Shown: piece after piece, positions 24,452-38,636 of the stretch | Numbering within the stretch: position 1 is the first letter of the stretch | Layout: every line of letters starts with the position of its first letter | Assembly: GCF_033958435.1 (NCBI RefSeq) | Contig: NC_134141.1 | Location: 97,567,001 to 97,631,000, forward strand | DNA from: Carettochelys insculpta | Lineage: Eukaryota; Chordata; Testudines; Carettochelyidae | Length of the DNA stretch: 64,000 nt | Direction of reading: 5' to 3' | Made by a program: the position numbers and the translations under genes | The notes under the pieces: generated by a model | The model's database searches: none | Told to the model about the DNA's origin: nothing | The model's input: only the letters and a program-made list of their open reading frames with translations

Positions 24452-25093
24452 CACTCATCACTCATTAAAACGAGTACTTTACTTATGAGTACTTGCTAAA
24501 ACGAGGGACACATAAACTTATCTTTGTTCACTGGATGAGTGAACTCCCCTCCACTAATACAAGCCTTACCAGCTTCCCCGCAGCTCCAACCCACTGCAGC
24601 CTGACCCCCCGCCCCACCCAAACCGCCACAGCCTGGCCGGCCCCACACACCCAACTCCCCGCCAGCCCTGCAGACCCACCCTGCTGCAGCCTGACACCCC
24701 CCTGCCAGTCCTGCACCCGCCCCCTTAGTCTGAACCCCCCCACCGGCCCACAGACCCAACCAGCAGCAGCCTGAACCCCACCTACCCCACGGACCCAACC
24801 CACCACAGCCTTAATACCCCCCATCTACCCCACGGACCCAACCCACCACCAGGTTTTAACCCTCCTTCCCGCTCATGGCCTCAAACTGCCCCCAGCCTTT
24901 AACCCCCTCAAATCCCTCCCCCACCGAAACCCAAGGTTCACATACTTTTCAAAAGCAGCACCACATACTGCCACTCCTTTGCCGAATTAGGAGCACTTGG
25001 AACCAGAGACTTTTATGTGTGTTTTAATTATGAGTTTTCACCTATGAGCAGAAAGTTGGGAACCAATTGGGCTCGTATAGCAAGGGATGAGTA
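24452..25093. repeat. MITE with ACTCATC ends and a C-rich interior array
   Basis: The left end reads ACTCATCACTCATTAAAACGA; the right end reverse complements to ACTCATCCCTTGCTATACGAG. Between them, 24556-24930 is a C-rich region of direct repeats built on CAGCCTGA(A/C)CCCC and CC(A/C)ACGGACCCAACCCACC-like units. Apparent proline-rich frames are produced by this low-complexity sequence and are not genes. Probably a Tigger-like non-autonomous element. Confidence 0.6.
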
Positions 25094-25789
25094 TTATAGC
25101 AACAAGTGACCATCATAAACCACGGTGCTGTACAAATACAAAACATGATAAATATTTCTGGAGCAGGGTCTAAAGAATAAAAGACAAGACACAACAGACA
25201 ATGCAATACAGACGAAGAGTACTAAGAAATGAGACAATACTGGCCACTATAACAGGCGGTGGCCTCAGCACACTAGTCACCTAATGGTTGTCAAGGCTCT
25301 TTTCTTTTTTTGTTTGTAGTCATCACAAGAGAATTTAGAGGAGGGATTTAAAGGTAGATATTGACATAGTTTTGCAGATTGGATGCACTATAGGACAAAG
25401 GACAACATATATTAACTGAACAGATTACCTTAAAAAGTTTTATCCAGATAAAGTTAGCTTTCTGAAAAATCAACATACATCATGTCCATTGTATCCATAT
25501 TGTAGAAGGCAGTATTGCTCAAAGAATTTCCAGTTAAGTAAATTTCCTCTGCTCAAAAACATAGTAAGCCTATATTTAATAACACTGCAATTTGCCAAAT
25601 GCCTCTCCTTACAACTCACAAAAATAGCTTCTAAGATACACTCTAGAAATGATATCATACTGACTTGCCTCTAATGTTGCAGTATATTCATGGTTCATTT
25701 TCAAGGATAAATTATACCATCACATTTTTAGTTTTTTCTTCATATCTGGGGAAAATAATCCAAACGTTTAAGGGTGTGCTAAATGCTTA

Positions 25790-26196
25790 GGCTGTCTCTA
25801 CACTTGCATTCCTCTTTTGAAAAGGCATGCAAATGAGGGAAATCAAAAATGCAAATGAGGTGCATATTACATATCTGGCACCTTATTTGCATATTCTTAT
25901 TTCAAAATATCTTCTTTCGAAAGAGGAAAACCAATGTAGAAACTGCTCGTTCGAAAGTAAACCCCATCTTCGAAAGAATCCTTCTTCCCATTAAAAAAAA
26001 AGGAAGGATTCTTTCGAAGATGGGGTTTACTTTCAAAAGAGCAGTTTCTACACTGGTTTTCTTCTTTCGAAAGAAGCTATTTTGAAATAATATGCAAATG
26101 AGGTGTCAGATCTGTAAATCTGCACCTCATTTGCATTTTCAATTTCTCTCATTTGCATGCCTCTTTCAAAAGAGGAATGCAAGTGTAGACACAGCC
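25790..26196. repeat. Harbinger-like MITE, long near-perfect hairpin, TSD TTA
   Basis: A 407-bp element with ends GGCTGTCTCTACACTTGCAT and, inverted, GGCTGTGTCTACACTTGCAT. It is flanked by TTA on both sides (25787-25789 and 26197-26199), the classic PIF/Harbinger target. The arms are nearly perfect inverted repeats over about 190 bp each, holding TTTCGAAAG-type palindromes and GCAAATGAGG blocks, and they meet at a short A-rich centre (about 25993). Non-coding. Its target duplication and terminus agree with the 7183-10334 element. Confidence 0.85.
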
Positions 26197-27999
26197 TTAC
26201 TGTTGTGTCCTTTAATATTAGAGCACTCTAGACCATACGAAAGTCTGAAGTTTGAAAAAGTCTATTTTTGAGATAATATTCCCAATATGGGTACATATTT
26301 CCATTTTATGCTTTACTGTCACTGTTTTACTATGCTCTACACTATATGTTCTTTGATCAAACACAAATTATAGTTTCATTACTTTCCAAGCCTAGGACAA
26401 GACAGGGAGATAAATGACAGTAAGTTGGTTACAAGTTGACAAGACAAAGTGATACTTGCTGTAAGGCAAGCTTCTGGAGAAGTGATATAGGAGGCTTTCT
26501 AGAATACGTTACTGGACATATATGCATGCATTTTGCCAAAATGGCTCACGTTAGGAACCCTATTGATCATTAAATCGGGATTCTCAGTTAAAAAAAAAAA
26601 ATCACTACAGTCCATAACTACCGCCTATACATGGCCAACAGGCTGCCACTGTGATCAGCCTTTGTTGTCATCCATCTGTAACTTCAGGGATGGATTGTTG
26701 TGTGTTTTATGCTTGAAGACCTTTTAAAAGTCACAGCAGGCGAATTATGCAATTGTTTACCTCCTGATTGTAGTGAGTGCTCACATTTTTGTGCTGGCTT
26801 TCCATGCACTTAATGTACAATTTCCTCAAACGCCAAATCTCTGAAATCCTGTCTACAAAAGAAAATTGGCCAATTGTTGACAATTTTCAATAACAAGTTC
26901 TCACAAACTGATTCCTGCATAACTGTTAATATAGATGAGGCAAAGCCATTTCAGCTCTGGTAATAGAATGTCAACAGCACAGCCACAGAGCATTTTATCA
27001 CTACCAGTAACACAGAAAGTGGCTCATCATTCCTGTAACACACCTCATCACCACCAACTACAAAAAAGGCAGAAAACTTTCACACTACAATTGCTCTTGT
27101 AAGGAAGGCTCTGCACGGCTGTATTTCCCAGCATGTAACTTTGCTCTATTAGAGTGCTAATGTAAACAGAAAGCATGTGGGTAGCAGCTGGAGCTTTGCA
27201 ACTGTTCCAGGTACCAGAGCGCTAAGATGACCAGTCCTGCCATGTCTCCTGTATTTTTACTTGTGTGCTACCGTAACTTACAGTTATACACATTCTTTCT
27301 TTTAGGGTATAAAGCACGCAATATTATAGATTTTCTTGTTTAAAAAATATTTTACGCAATACTGATGTAAATCAGTTTTAGCCAGTGACAAAAATCAAAT
27401 ATTTTTGGCTTACACTTCATATAAATGTCGGTACAGCACCTCTGCAGCTGTGGACAGCTACTTCCAAAGAACTCTACTTTGAGGGAAACTATGCAATAGG
27501 TACTCACCTTATAACAGTAGTATGCCAAATGCAAGGCCTGCTAGAGGAAAGCAAGCTTACATCAGACAAAATGTTGAATAGTGTGGACACATTATACCTG
27601 CAGGTTATAACAGGCTGAATGAAGCTTTTTTGCAATTATGCTCAAACTATTTTGTCTCATTTACATTTGCAGTTATGTTATAGTAAGCATTGCTTGAGGG
27701 AGATTTACTTCCGAAAGCCCTCGTCAGTAACAACCCAACTACCTAAATGCATAGAGGTTCTCAAAACCCTTCTCATGCTACCATTTATCCTGGCTGTTAA
27801 GAACAGATGGAATGCCTTTGCTGTAAACTTACTGGATAGAATGCCAGGCCTTTGCAATTCAACCTTTCTGGTGATCCACCGGCACCTGAGTTTGACCAGA
27901 GATTCAGGGCACAATGCAACACTCAGGAATTTATTTAGCTTTCTTTATTTTACACACATTTTATTTTGGCTTTGGCTCTTCATTGGAGATTTTCTGTAA

Positions 28000-28352
28000 T
28001 CCAGATGTTAAAGTAAGTGGAAGTGATAGTCACAATGGGGTATCTGAGCATCATCTCTTGAAGGTTATAGTGGATTACAAAATACATGTAAAATGTAACA
28101 CTGTTGCAAGAAAAGCAAACATCATTCTGAAATATATTAGCAGGAGTTTTGTTAAGACAAATTCTTTCACTCTACTCAGCACCTCAACTGGACTACTCTT
28201 CAGTTCTGGCACCACATTTTTGGAAAGATGTGGAAAAATTGTAGAAAGAGCAACAAAAATTATTAAAGCTCTAGAAAACCATCTATGAGAAAAGATTGAA
28301 AAAATATTTCTGTTTAGTTTGGAGCAGAGGAGACTGAGGGGAGGATGGGGTA
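28000..28352 (+). pseudogene. CR1/L2-type LINE ORF2 C-terminal fragment
   Basis: The plus strand encodes a decayed tail of a CR1/L2 reverse transcriptase ORF: ARKANIILKYISRS near 28110, RATKIIKALENH near 28247, then after a stop FLFSLEQRRLRG near 28311. The order and spacing match the C-terminal domain in this LINE group (KANxILGxIxR ... VQRRATKMIxGLE ... [12 protein letters not shown]). Frames are broken. It abuts the oppositely oriented LINE fragment that follows. Confidence 0.75.
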
Positions 28353-28354
28353 CA

Positions 28355-29111
28355 TAAGAGCATACGAACATAAGAAAGGCCATTACTGGGTCAGACCAAA
28401 GGTCCATCTTACTCAGCATCCCGTCTGCCGACAGTGGCCAGGGCCAGGTGCCCCAGAGGAGGTGGACTGAAGACAACAATCAAGCAACTTGTCTCCTGCC
28501 ATCCATCTTCAGCCTCTGACAAACAGACGCCAGGGACACCAGTCCTACCCCTTGGCTAATAGCCTTTTATGGACCTTACCGCCTTGAATTTATCTAATTT
28601 CTTTGAATTCTTATAGCCCTAGCTTTCACAGACTCCTCTGGCAAGGAGTTCCACAGGTTGACTGTGTGAAAAAGAACTTTCTTTTATTAGTTTTAAACCT
28701 TCTATCCATTAATTTCATTTGGTGTCCTCTAGTTCTTATATTATGAGAACAAGTAAATAACTTTTCTCTGTTCACCCTCTCCACACTACTCATGATTTTA
28801 TAGACCTCTATTATATCCCTCTCAGTCTCCTCTTTTCTAAACTGAAAAGTCCTAGTCTTTTTAACCTCTCCTCCCATGGGACCTGTTTCAACCCCCTAAT
28901 CATTTTAGTTTCCCCTTTCTGATGCCAAAATATCTTTTTTAAAGTGAGGAGACCACACTTGTACGCAGTATTCAAGATGTGGGCACACCATAGTTTTATA
29001 AAAGAGACAGTAAAATATTATTTGTCTTATTTTCTATTCCTTTTTTAATAATTCCTAACATCCTATTTTGCTGCCTTTTTTTTTAAGTTGCTGCACACTG
29101 TGCAGATGTTT
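28355..29111 (-). pseudogene. CR1/L3-type LINE ORF2 C-terminal fragment with 3' end
   Basis: On the minus strand the frames read [20 protein letters not shown] and NIRTRGHQMKLMDRRFKTNK followed by RKFFFTQST, the conserved C-terminal region of reptile CR1-group LINEs. The non-coding 3' part includes GGACCTTTGGTCTGACCCAG and ends ...TTCTTATGTTCGTATGCTC at 28355. The 5' part is truncated near 29111, as is usual for LINE insertions. Stops and a deletion within the coding part make it inactive. Confidence 0.85.
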
Positions 29112-29236
29112 TCATAATATTCAAGTACATAAAATGACATAGATGAGAGTGATAAAAATTTTGTTTAGCTGAGAGTCACTGAAGAGGAGAGAGGGGTTGG
29201 ATTCCCTCTGGGAGTGTAGTCCTCCTCAGTCTAGAG

Positions 29237-29565
29237 CAGTGGTTTACAACCTGGGGTCCACGGACACCTGGGTTGTGGGTAAGGGTACTTAACGAGGCCC
29301 GTGAAAAGAGTAAAAAAAAATCAAATCATAGAAAATAAATTTTAAATAAATTGCAAAGTTACAAATCTATTATCTGTAAATTAAATTTCATCCAATAATG
29401 TTATTAATTGCTGTCTGAAAATCTATGTTGTGGTTTCCTTTTTCATTTAATTAAGTGTATATATTGGCTAGAATTGACTTTGATGGGGGTCCACGAACAG
29501 TTGGGGAGGGGTGATCGGGGGAAGCTATTAGGGGCCTGCACTAGTGGAAAGCTTGGGAACCATTG
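29237..29565. repeat. hAT-like MITE, CAGTGGTTTACAACC ends
   Basis: The left end is CAGTGGTTTACAACCTGGGG; the right end reverse complements to CAATGGTTCCCAAGCTTTCC. The flanking 8-mers GTCTAGAG and GTTTATAG agree at 6 of 8 positions, fitting an eroded 8-bp hAT duplication. The interior is AT-rich and non-coding, with GGGGTCCACGGACA near the left and GGGGGTCCACGAACA near the right. Confidence 0.7.
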
Positions 29566-29952
29566 GTTTATAGCGAGTGTATTTCCTGAAAGGGCCCACA
29601 GCAAAAGACAGGCATGCTGAAAGCTCAGAGAGGCCTGGTTTCAGGATGCGCTGAAGTGCAGGGCTTAATCCCCAGGTAGAGAGTAGGCCCCATAAAAAGA
29701 ACTGTCACAATAAAAAAAGGTTCCTCTCAGAGACCATATGGAAACGAGAGAAAACAAACACTGTTAGTCCATGAGAATAGTTAGGATAAAAATACAGGGG
29801 ATGGGGGGAATTCAGCTTATATTACACAGTATGCCTTAATGAGATCTGATAAGGAAATATCTATACATGCAGCAAATATCAAACTTTACTGCAGGGGTGG
29901 AAAAAACAATATCAATTCCTTGAATACAATTTAACAACATAGTAACACATAG

Positions 29953-30384
29953 GGCTATGTCTACATGGCACTTCGTCCAGCACCGCTGCCATCAGAGCTA
30001 TGCAAAATGAGCTTCTCAGGACTGCAAATAGCGTGGCATATGCATATTCCCAAAGCTCATTATCAGAGCTCCGTGAAAGTTTGGTGTTGGCAGAAAGGGG
30101 TGCCAGCGTTGCAAAGGCCATGTGGATGTGCTTCTGCCAGCTAAATCCCCCTCTGTCACCAGTCCCTTATGCTCAAATGTTTGAGGCACAAGGTACTGGC
30201 AACAGAGGGGGGTGCTTTGCCAGCAGAGGAACGTTCACAGGGCTTCTGCAGATGCTAAACTCTGAGGGCTATGGTAATGAGCTTCAGGAGTATCTAAATG
30301 GCACGCCATTTGCAATCCCGAGAAGCTCATTTTGCATAGCTCTGCTGGCAGCGGTGCTGGGCGAAGTGCCGTGTAGACCCAGCC
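29953..30384. repeat. Harbinger-like MITE, TSD TAG
   Basis: A 432-bp element starting GGCTATGTCTACATGGCACT and ending, inverted, GGCTGGGTCTACACGGCACT. TAG lies on both sides (29950-29952 and 30385-30387). The inverted arms continue for more than 60 bp (CCAGCACCGCTG; GCAAAATGAGCTTCTC). Non-coding; the frames inside are chance. Confidence 0.8.
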
Positions 30385-30716
30385 TAGGTGTTTTATTATG
30401 TTTAGCACTAGTTCTTTAAAAAGCATACAGAAAATTAAGTCTCTGAAAAGTAATTTGCTGCTAAATAAGAGATTTAATTCGGGTTTACAATTGAGCTACC
30501 GAATAACTTAATTGGTGTCCACAGCCAAAATCATGTTATTTACACAGCAATCAAATCTGCACCAGATATTCATTTGAAACACCTCCTCAGCTATGACTAT
30601 GAACTATTAAAAGACCTGTTATTTTTATTCAAGTACGAGTTCTTCCTGAAATGGTTTTGATATTGGCTCCATTAAAACTAATTATCAGACAGCGTACAAC
30701 ATTAAGATACTACTCT

Positions 30717-30719
<3 letters not shown>

Positions 30720-30765
<46 letters not shown>
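30720..30765. repeat. (TA)n microsatellite
   Basis: About 23 uninterrupted TA units, likely polymorphic. Confidence 0.97.
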
Positions 30766-30768
<3 letters not shown>

Positions 30769-30780
30769 AATCAATCTCTA

Positions 30781-30852
30781 GCCCCATATGAGCACAGAAG
30801 AAAAGAGTTCCAGTTAGCCCCATATGAGCACAGAAGAAAAGAGTTCCAGTTA
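30781..30852. repeat. Exact 36-bp tandem duplication
   Basis: A 36-bp unit beginning GCCCCATATGAGCACAGAAG occurs twice in a row (30781-30816 and 30817-30852) with no mismatch, 15 bp after the (TA)n tract. Identity suggests a recent slippage event or an assembly artefact. Confidence 0.95.
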
Positions 30853-30854
30853 AA

Positions 30855-31175
30855 TCCAGTTTTAATGGGTTTGCCAGGGCTGCCTTGGACATGCTATGGC
30901 TGAAGCTAAAACCCCAGTGCCTGAGCTGAAGCCAAAGCCCCAAGGCTCCAGATCTGGGCAGGGGGCTCAGGTCACAAGCCCCATGTGCAGGGCTGAAGCC
31001 CTGGAGCTTCAGCATTGCACTCACACTATCCCAGCTGCTTGGAACAGTGGGGCTCAAGGTTTGGCTTCCCTGGAGTAGGAACTGACTCCGGCTTCAGTCG
31101 CCACTCTTGAGATCATGTAATAATTTTTGTTGTCAGAAGACGATCATGGTGCAATGAAATTTGAGAACTGCTAGA
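30855..31175. repeat. hAT-like dispersed repeat, GCTGAAGCC-rich
   Basis: The interior repeats GCTGAAGC(C/T) and its complement, and the right end reads GTTGTCAGAAGACGATCATGG then TTTGAGAACTGCTAG. The inverted right end (CTAGCAGTTCTCAAA) resembles the hAT terminus CAGnGGTTCTCAA. The left end was not found. Matches from memory a common turtle hAT-like repeat. Confidence 0.5.
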
Positions 31176-32772
<1,597 letters not shown>

Positions 32773-33676
32773 TTAAAAAATGATTCATGCAATGAGAAAA
32801 TAGAGGCAGACAAATCTTACATAAACAAGTTACTTTAACAATATCCATCTTGTAAAAAAAATGGAAGAGGGAGAGATGAGGGCACAAAAATCCTTTTTCT
32901 CCCCAATTAGTTCTGTCTGCTGAGTTTTTGGCAGACTCCCACTTAGCAGTTCACAACAGGCTGCACTTTATGTCAGCCTACAGGCTCTCTGTCACAGATA
33001 GACTGCCAGTGGCAAGGACTGTACTGCTCTATATGAGTGTACAGTAGCTGGTTTGTCACGAACAGACAAAAAACACAAAAGCTGCTGCAAGTATTTGGGA
33101 ACTCTTATCCCTAAATGATGGCATCAGAGGAAAACAATCTTAATTCTATCCCAATGGCATAAACTACAGTTGCACCATTTAATAACAGGATATTACACTC
33201 AGATAATTCAGAAACAAATTCTGTCTTTATGAGCAGATACAGCTGACTTATTTTGATTCACTTCTGCCCCAATTATTGAGCCATTCAGTAATTGCCAAAC
33301 ATTTTGGATAATCTTTTAGCATAGTTAGTAAAACCCATAGCATATGTATGGTCAAACCTATGAAGCCAATCCTGTTCCCAGTCAATGAGTGCCCGTTTTC
33401 CCATTAATTTTCTTGAAGTCACTGACATCAAGATTGGGACCTACATAAGTAGTTAGTCCTTTGGCAAAACAGTATAAGAGCAAGTGAAAGAGCAGTTTCA
33501 CTTATGCAATATGCTTCATTTTTAATTCAGGGTGCTTTAAGCAAATGTTGCATTGAAGTACAAGAATATATAAGTTTTAAAAACCAGATGAGGTTACTGT
33601 AATTTTAGATTGCTCTTCAGGGGTTACATAATTCAGAAACCTAGACAGACTTCATAATGCAAATGAACTTTGAGAA

Positions 33677-33703
<27 letters not shown>
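33677..33703. repeat. Poly-T tract, 27 bases
   Basis: Uninterrupted T run inside NDUFS4 intron 1, with no recognisable retroelement attached. On the minus (transcribed) strand this is poly-A. Confidence 0.95.
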
Positions 33704-33707
<4 letters not shown>

Positions 33708-36700
33708 CAAGGTGCCATGGCTGACTTGCTGGTGATTTACTGGCATCTCTTTTAACAATACATTACACATTTTTTTGAAAACCAACCATGCGCTGTGAGT
33801 ACATTCTCAAATACAACTTTTTTGGGAAACAGAATGACAGTATTTCACTTTTTTCCAAAACATACTATCTAAGCCAAAAATAAAAAAAAGACTCCTACAA
33901 CTACGTACGTTTGTTTAGTAGGCTACAATATGAACACAGTTTATGATCTCAGAGTTTGCACACAAGATTTCAAGAACAAATTTGAAAAGCACGTCTTATA
34001 ACGATGTACTGTGCTTTGAAGATAGCCATTTGGACTCTACTGTAAACTCATCTAGTCGCAAAATTTAGCAATAAATCAACTTTACTGCATTTTGCATTAC
34101 CAACTAAATTAATTTCCCCATTTTACGTGACTGAAAAAGTGATTTTAACAGTGATGAAAAAGTTCCAGTTATTCATGCTTGGAAGAGTTTGGGATCACTG
34201 AGCACAGGTCAAGCCACAATGATTTTATCCACAGTTATAACTGGAATTAGTAGGATCCAACTACATTTACCTAGGAAAACAGCAGCATTCCAAGATTTTG
34301 GGTTACTATTGTTTCAAGTTCAGTGCAATTCTACTTCACTTGTGTATTCCCATAGGTCTGTGTGTTTTAATGTCGATAAATATGACCCATGTGTCATTAA
34401 ACTATATTAAATTTGATTTCCCAAGAGAAGTGGTTTGCCACCAATTACATTTATTATTGCTACTTTTTTATGAAAATTTAGTCTTCTTAAGCACAAAGAT
34501 TCTTGCATCAACCCACTTAATGACTTGAACTCATTCTTCCTTGAGCTGACAAATATCTTCTGTGGCAACACTGGAACAACCACCAATTGTTCTGGGTGAC
34601 TTCAGCATAAAATGCAAAGGATGAATTTTCTTAATTAGCTTAAGATTTCTTGTCTACCAGTCTAGCCATTATCCACCTCTGTTTTGTTGGCTGAAGCACA
34701 GACGTCTGTCAAACTTTCATTATGGCTTGCCCTCACAGGCTTACTGGACTGCCCTTTGTAATGTGCCTATGCAGTGCCTAGCCAAATCATGTCCTGAGCT
34801 AGGACTGGGGCTCCTAGACACTACTTCAGTACAAATAATAAATTATAATCCACTGGATTTCAGAGGGCTCAGAGGACATTGTCAGGCTAGTAAAAGCAAT
34901 GACCTACTGGGACCTTTTAATATGTTATCCTTTACCCATGAACACAACCTTCCCTGGTTCCAGCAAAAACCACAGCATTGTTTTCAGATGAAGCAGAAGA
35001 AAATAATCAGTGGGGCATGGGGACAAGCAGAGAGATGGGGGTAAAGGGAAGAGAATTGTTCCAGGTAAGAATAATTGAAACTTTAAAAAAAAAAAAAAAA
35101 GCAATACAAAACAAACAAAAAACCCACAACACTCATACAGTATCTTCATCTTCACAATTGCACCTGTACACTGTCAATCTACAGCACAAACCAGGATGGT
35201 AAACTCTCCAGGTTAATCAGAGCTATTTATATCCAAAAAGTTGCGGCATTGTCAAGTTTTTAATATGATCACATAGGTCAGACTGATCTGTTTGTCTGCA
35301 TGGTAGGAAAGGTATGCCTGGAAGAAGGTGTCTGGATATCAGCTATTGTTTCCCGAGGTTCTTGGAGTCTGACGAATGTGTAGACTATGATACTAAAGTC
35401 TGATCCATGACCCTCTTGGCTGGTGAATGACTGTGGGCAAGTAATGAAACCGTTATTGGAACAAAACTTATTATGACTCCCTGCATAAGAACAAGGTTTG
35501 ACCTCTGCTTCAAAAAGGATGTCTGACCCTTGCTCAAGAAATCAGTTTAGTGAATTTTCAGTTTGCTGTGAACAGTTTTCAATTTGTCTTGAAAACTCCT
35601 ATAATGTAAGAATATTAAAATGGTTTATCCAGCTAAATACAGCATTTCTGTGGTCCTCCTATCTTTGATCTCATACAGTTTGGTCTTCCACTGTATAGAG
35701 TATACAGGCCTTTTTTTTTCGGGCGGGGGGGAAGGATCATCTTATGGTGATGAAAATCATACACCCATGACAAGGTTTTAGACACAGCCATAATTTTTTA
35801 ATACCAACTGCCCATGAAGTGTGGAGGATACATTTGTGGACACTGCAGCTGTGTATTAGTTATTGAAGTTTCTCAGTTCTATTCCTTCTAAAAGATACGA
35901 GCAGAAGAGTTTTCTGCAATTAACCTTCTATTCAAATGTTCCCATCCTTTCTGACTTAACAGAACTGTGCAGGAGTTAGAGAATAATTTTATAACCAGCA
36001 CAGTGGTGGCCCATGGCGTACTCCTAAGGAGAACAAGAAACATAACTTGGCAACAAACTATTGTATTTTCAATAGAAACAAAAGATTTACTGAGGGAAAA
36101 AAATCAGCAAAAAGTTTAATGGAACTAGCTGTACCTGCTAAAAAGAGAAATACTTAGTGTGTTCAAGCTGAGTGGTAAAAATATTAAAACTCCTTTTTTT
36201 TATTTTTGTGTTTATCAGCTTTAGAAGGAATTACATCCGCTGCTTCGGCTGACATATAGGAAACTGGAAAACCACTGAAAACCCATGAACTCAGTATTCA
36301 TTCTATTTTCATTTTGATTAAAAACAACATTTATTTAATTACAAATCTAGATTTATTTTTAAATAAATAATTTTAATACACACAGCATTTTGATCATAAA
36401 GCACCAGTAGAAACCTGTTATAGGGACCAGTTGATAACCAAGACTTAAACTGAAGTTTTATTTTAAAAGGTGGCTCTAAAATGCCATAAGGGATGCCAAT
36501 GATTCTTCTTTTAATTTGCAGATAAACTATTCTCATTTATTTTGCATTGCTACAATTCTTCCACTTTTACAAGAGATTATAAATGTGTGTTCACATTATA
36601 TCATACCTTTGGAATTTCCATGTTAGTGTCTATACTCTTTCAAAGTAGTAATAAATTTAGTGCCAAACATTTGATCATGATTTTTTATCCAATCATTCAG

Positions 36701-38636
36701 TGCTAATCCGATTCCTAACTTTTAATATTTTGTTTAGGAAATTATAGGTAGCTAAATGTTATCTTATTTTTAAAATGTTTTGCTCTGGAATTTCTCAGAA
36801 TTACTTCCCTCTCTGAAAAATTCATGCACACAACATCATTTTTGTGTAGGTAAATAAAAGACACACATACAATGGAGCAGATGACCAGCCCATTAAGTTA
36901 AAGAACGAGTGGCTGCCACCTGTTAAGCAAAGAAAGCTGCATGTCTCTTCCTGAAAAGTACCTTTCTAGGGAGATCTCTCAAACTAGAGGTCTCTTTAAA
37001 TCTATCACAAAAACATACAGGAAATTGAATTTGTGCAGTTTCAGCTTCCAGCTATTCTAACTTGCATTATGGCATAACGATTTTATCAGTTAGGGTAAAT
37101 CTAAATCAGTGAGGGTAATCCACACAAGGAAAAAAAGTCTTTAAAATTGGATTTCTTAGAGATATACGCTACATATTACCACAATTGATGCAGAAATTAC
37201 TAGGGGGAAATGAAGGCCAGAAATTGATAGCTCGTTTCATGTGGAAGGTCAGACTATAGGATGATGATGGTTTTTGGCCTTAAAAACCTATAATACAAAG
37301 ATGACAAAAAATAAATTCAACCAACACTGTCCATTTTTTGCTATGGACATGATTGATGAATATTTTAAGTGGTTGATATTGGTGGTTCTCCACAGAATGA
37401 GGACGAGTGAAGTGTGAAAGGCCAATTCTACTAGGTACAGAAATTAAGAACTCTGAGCCCAGAGGGGTGCTATTGGAATTCACTTTTCTTCAGGAGCAAA
37501 AAGAAAAAAAATAGGCCTACTGATTAATTTCTGAAACACAATTTTCAAAACTAGTACCTCCTGGTTCCTAGTGGCTCAGAAATAAACTTGTTCTGTTGTA
37601 TTGGTTTTCTTACAAAAAGATCCCAGTTTTGCTATGGACAAAACCAAACTCCATTGAGTTCTTTTCTTGTCTACTCATCTAGTTGTGCTGTGCTGACTTT
37701 TGCTGTGCAGATCTCAAGAAGAGGTTATACTTGTTTGTTTGTATAGGCCATCATAGTGGACACATTGCAGCTGCACCTCTTTTTGTAAGAGCAAGAAGAG
37801 CTAGTCAAATAACTTGGTTCTCTAGCCAGTTTCTCTCTCTCTTTTCATTTCCACCTTCCCTGTATGAAGGGATTTAAAAGATATGCTCTCCAGCCAAGCA
37901 GGCTAGAAATTACAGTGATCCTAGATCTGTATGTTTCCTCAGAGTACCTCTTTCAATCTTTTCTTGCTTGATACCAGGCTCAGAAAGAGTCGGGGAGCTC
38001 TCTATTTGAGATGGGGTTGAAAATGAGCATCTGAGAAAAGAGACAGCTGAAATCTGAAGCAGAAGCATGTAGAGTCTCATGTTAGTAACAAACACAAATA
38101 CCAGCATATCTATCAGACAATTTTTTTAGCTGTAGAAAGTGCTGTCAGCTTTTATCTTTCCTGGGAAATTAACTTGTGGGACTTGGTATTGATTTTGACT
38201 CCGAAGTATCTGATCATGTGAATGGGAGTAATTTGACTTTTCAAAGTTCATCACCATCATCACAAGTTTTGACCTGATTTTCAAGGGTTCCGAATACCAA
38301 AAAACCTCACTGACTTGATGTCTCAGGGACCTACTTGTACTCAGAGTTGCAAAAAACCTCTCCTCCCCCATCATTCTTGCAGTATCCTCAGGTTCATTTC
38401 CCTCAAAATGCAAGCACATCTCAGCCTCTCATAAAACTAAAAAAGAGCAAAGCATAATCTTGACTCTGCATGCCTCTGCTACCCCATCTCCCTTTCTTAC
38501 TTTACTTTCAAAGTAATAAAAACATGCCATCAGAAGCACTACTTTGAGTTATCCTTTTTGAATTCTGTCTTTCATCTCCTTTACTGAAATTACTCTCTTA
38601 CTCGATTCTTGGATGTACATTATGGCCAAATCTGTA
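33704..38636 (-). other. NDUFS4: NDUFS4 intron 1 stretch without recognised elements
   Basis: Nearly 5 kb of AT-rich intron. A poly-A run at about 35083-35100 and a G-rich patch near 35720 are the only simple features. No inverted-repeat ends, LINE frames or SINE boxes were recognised, so the stretch is relatively poor in young repeats compared with the rest of the window. Confidence 0.55.

Noticed and set aside
24493..24824. Proline-rich and glycine-rich open frames
   Set aside because: They are explained by the C-rich tandem array inside the MITE.
27619..27999. 126-codon plus-strand frame before the LINE fragment
   Set aside because: No recognisable motif before the CR1/L2 tail, and AT-rich composition; treated as chance.
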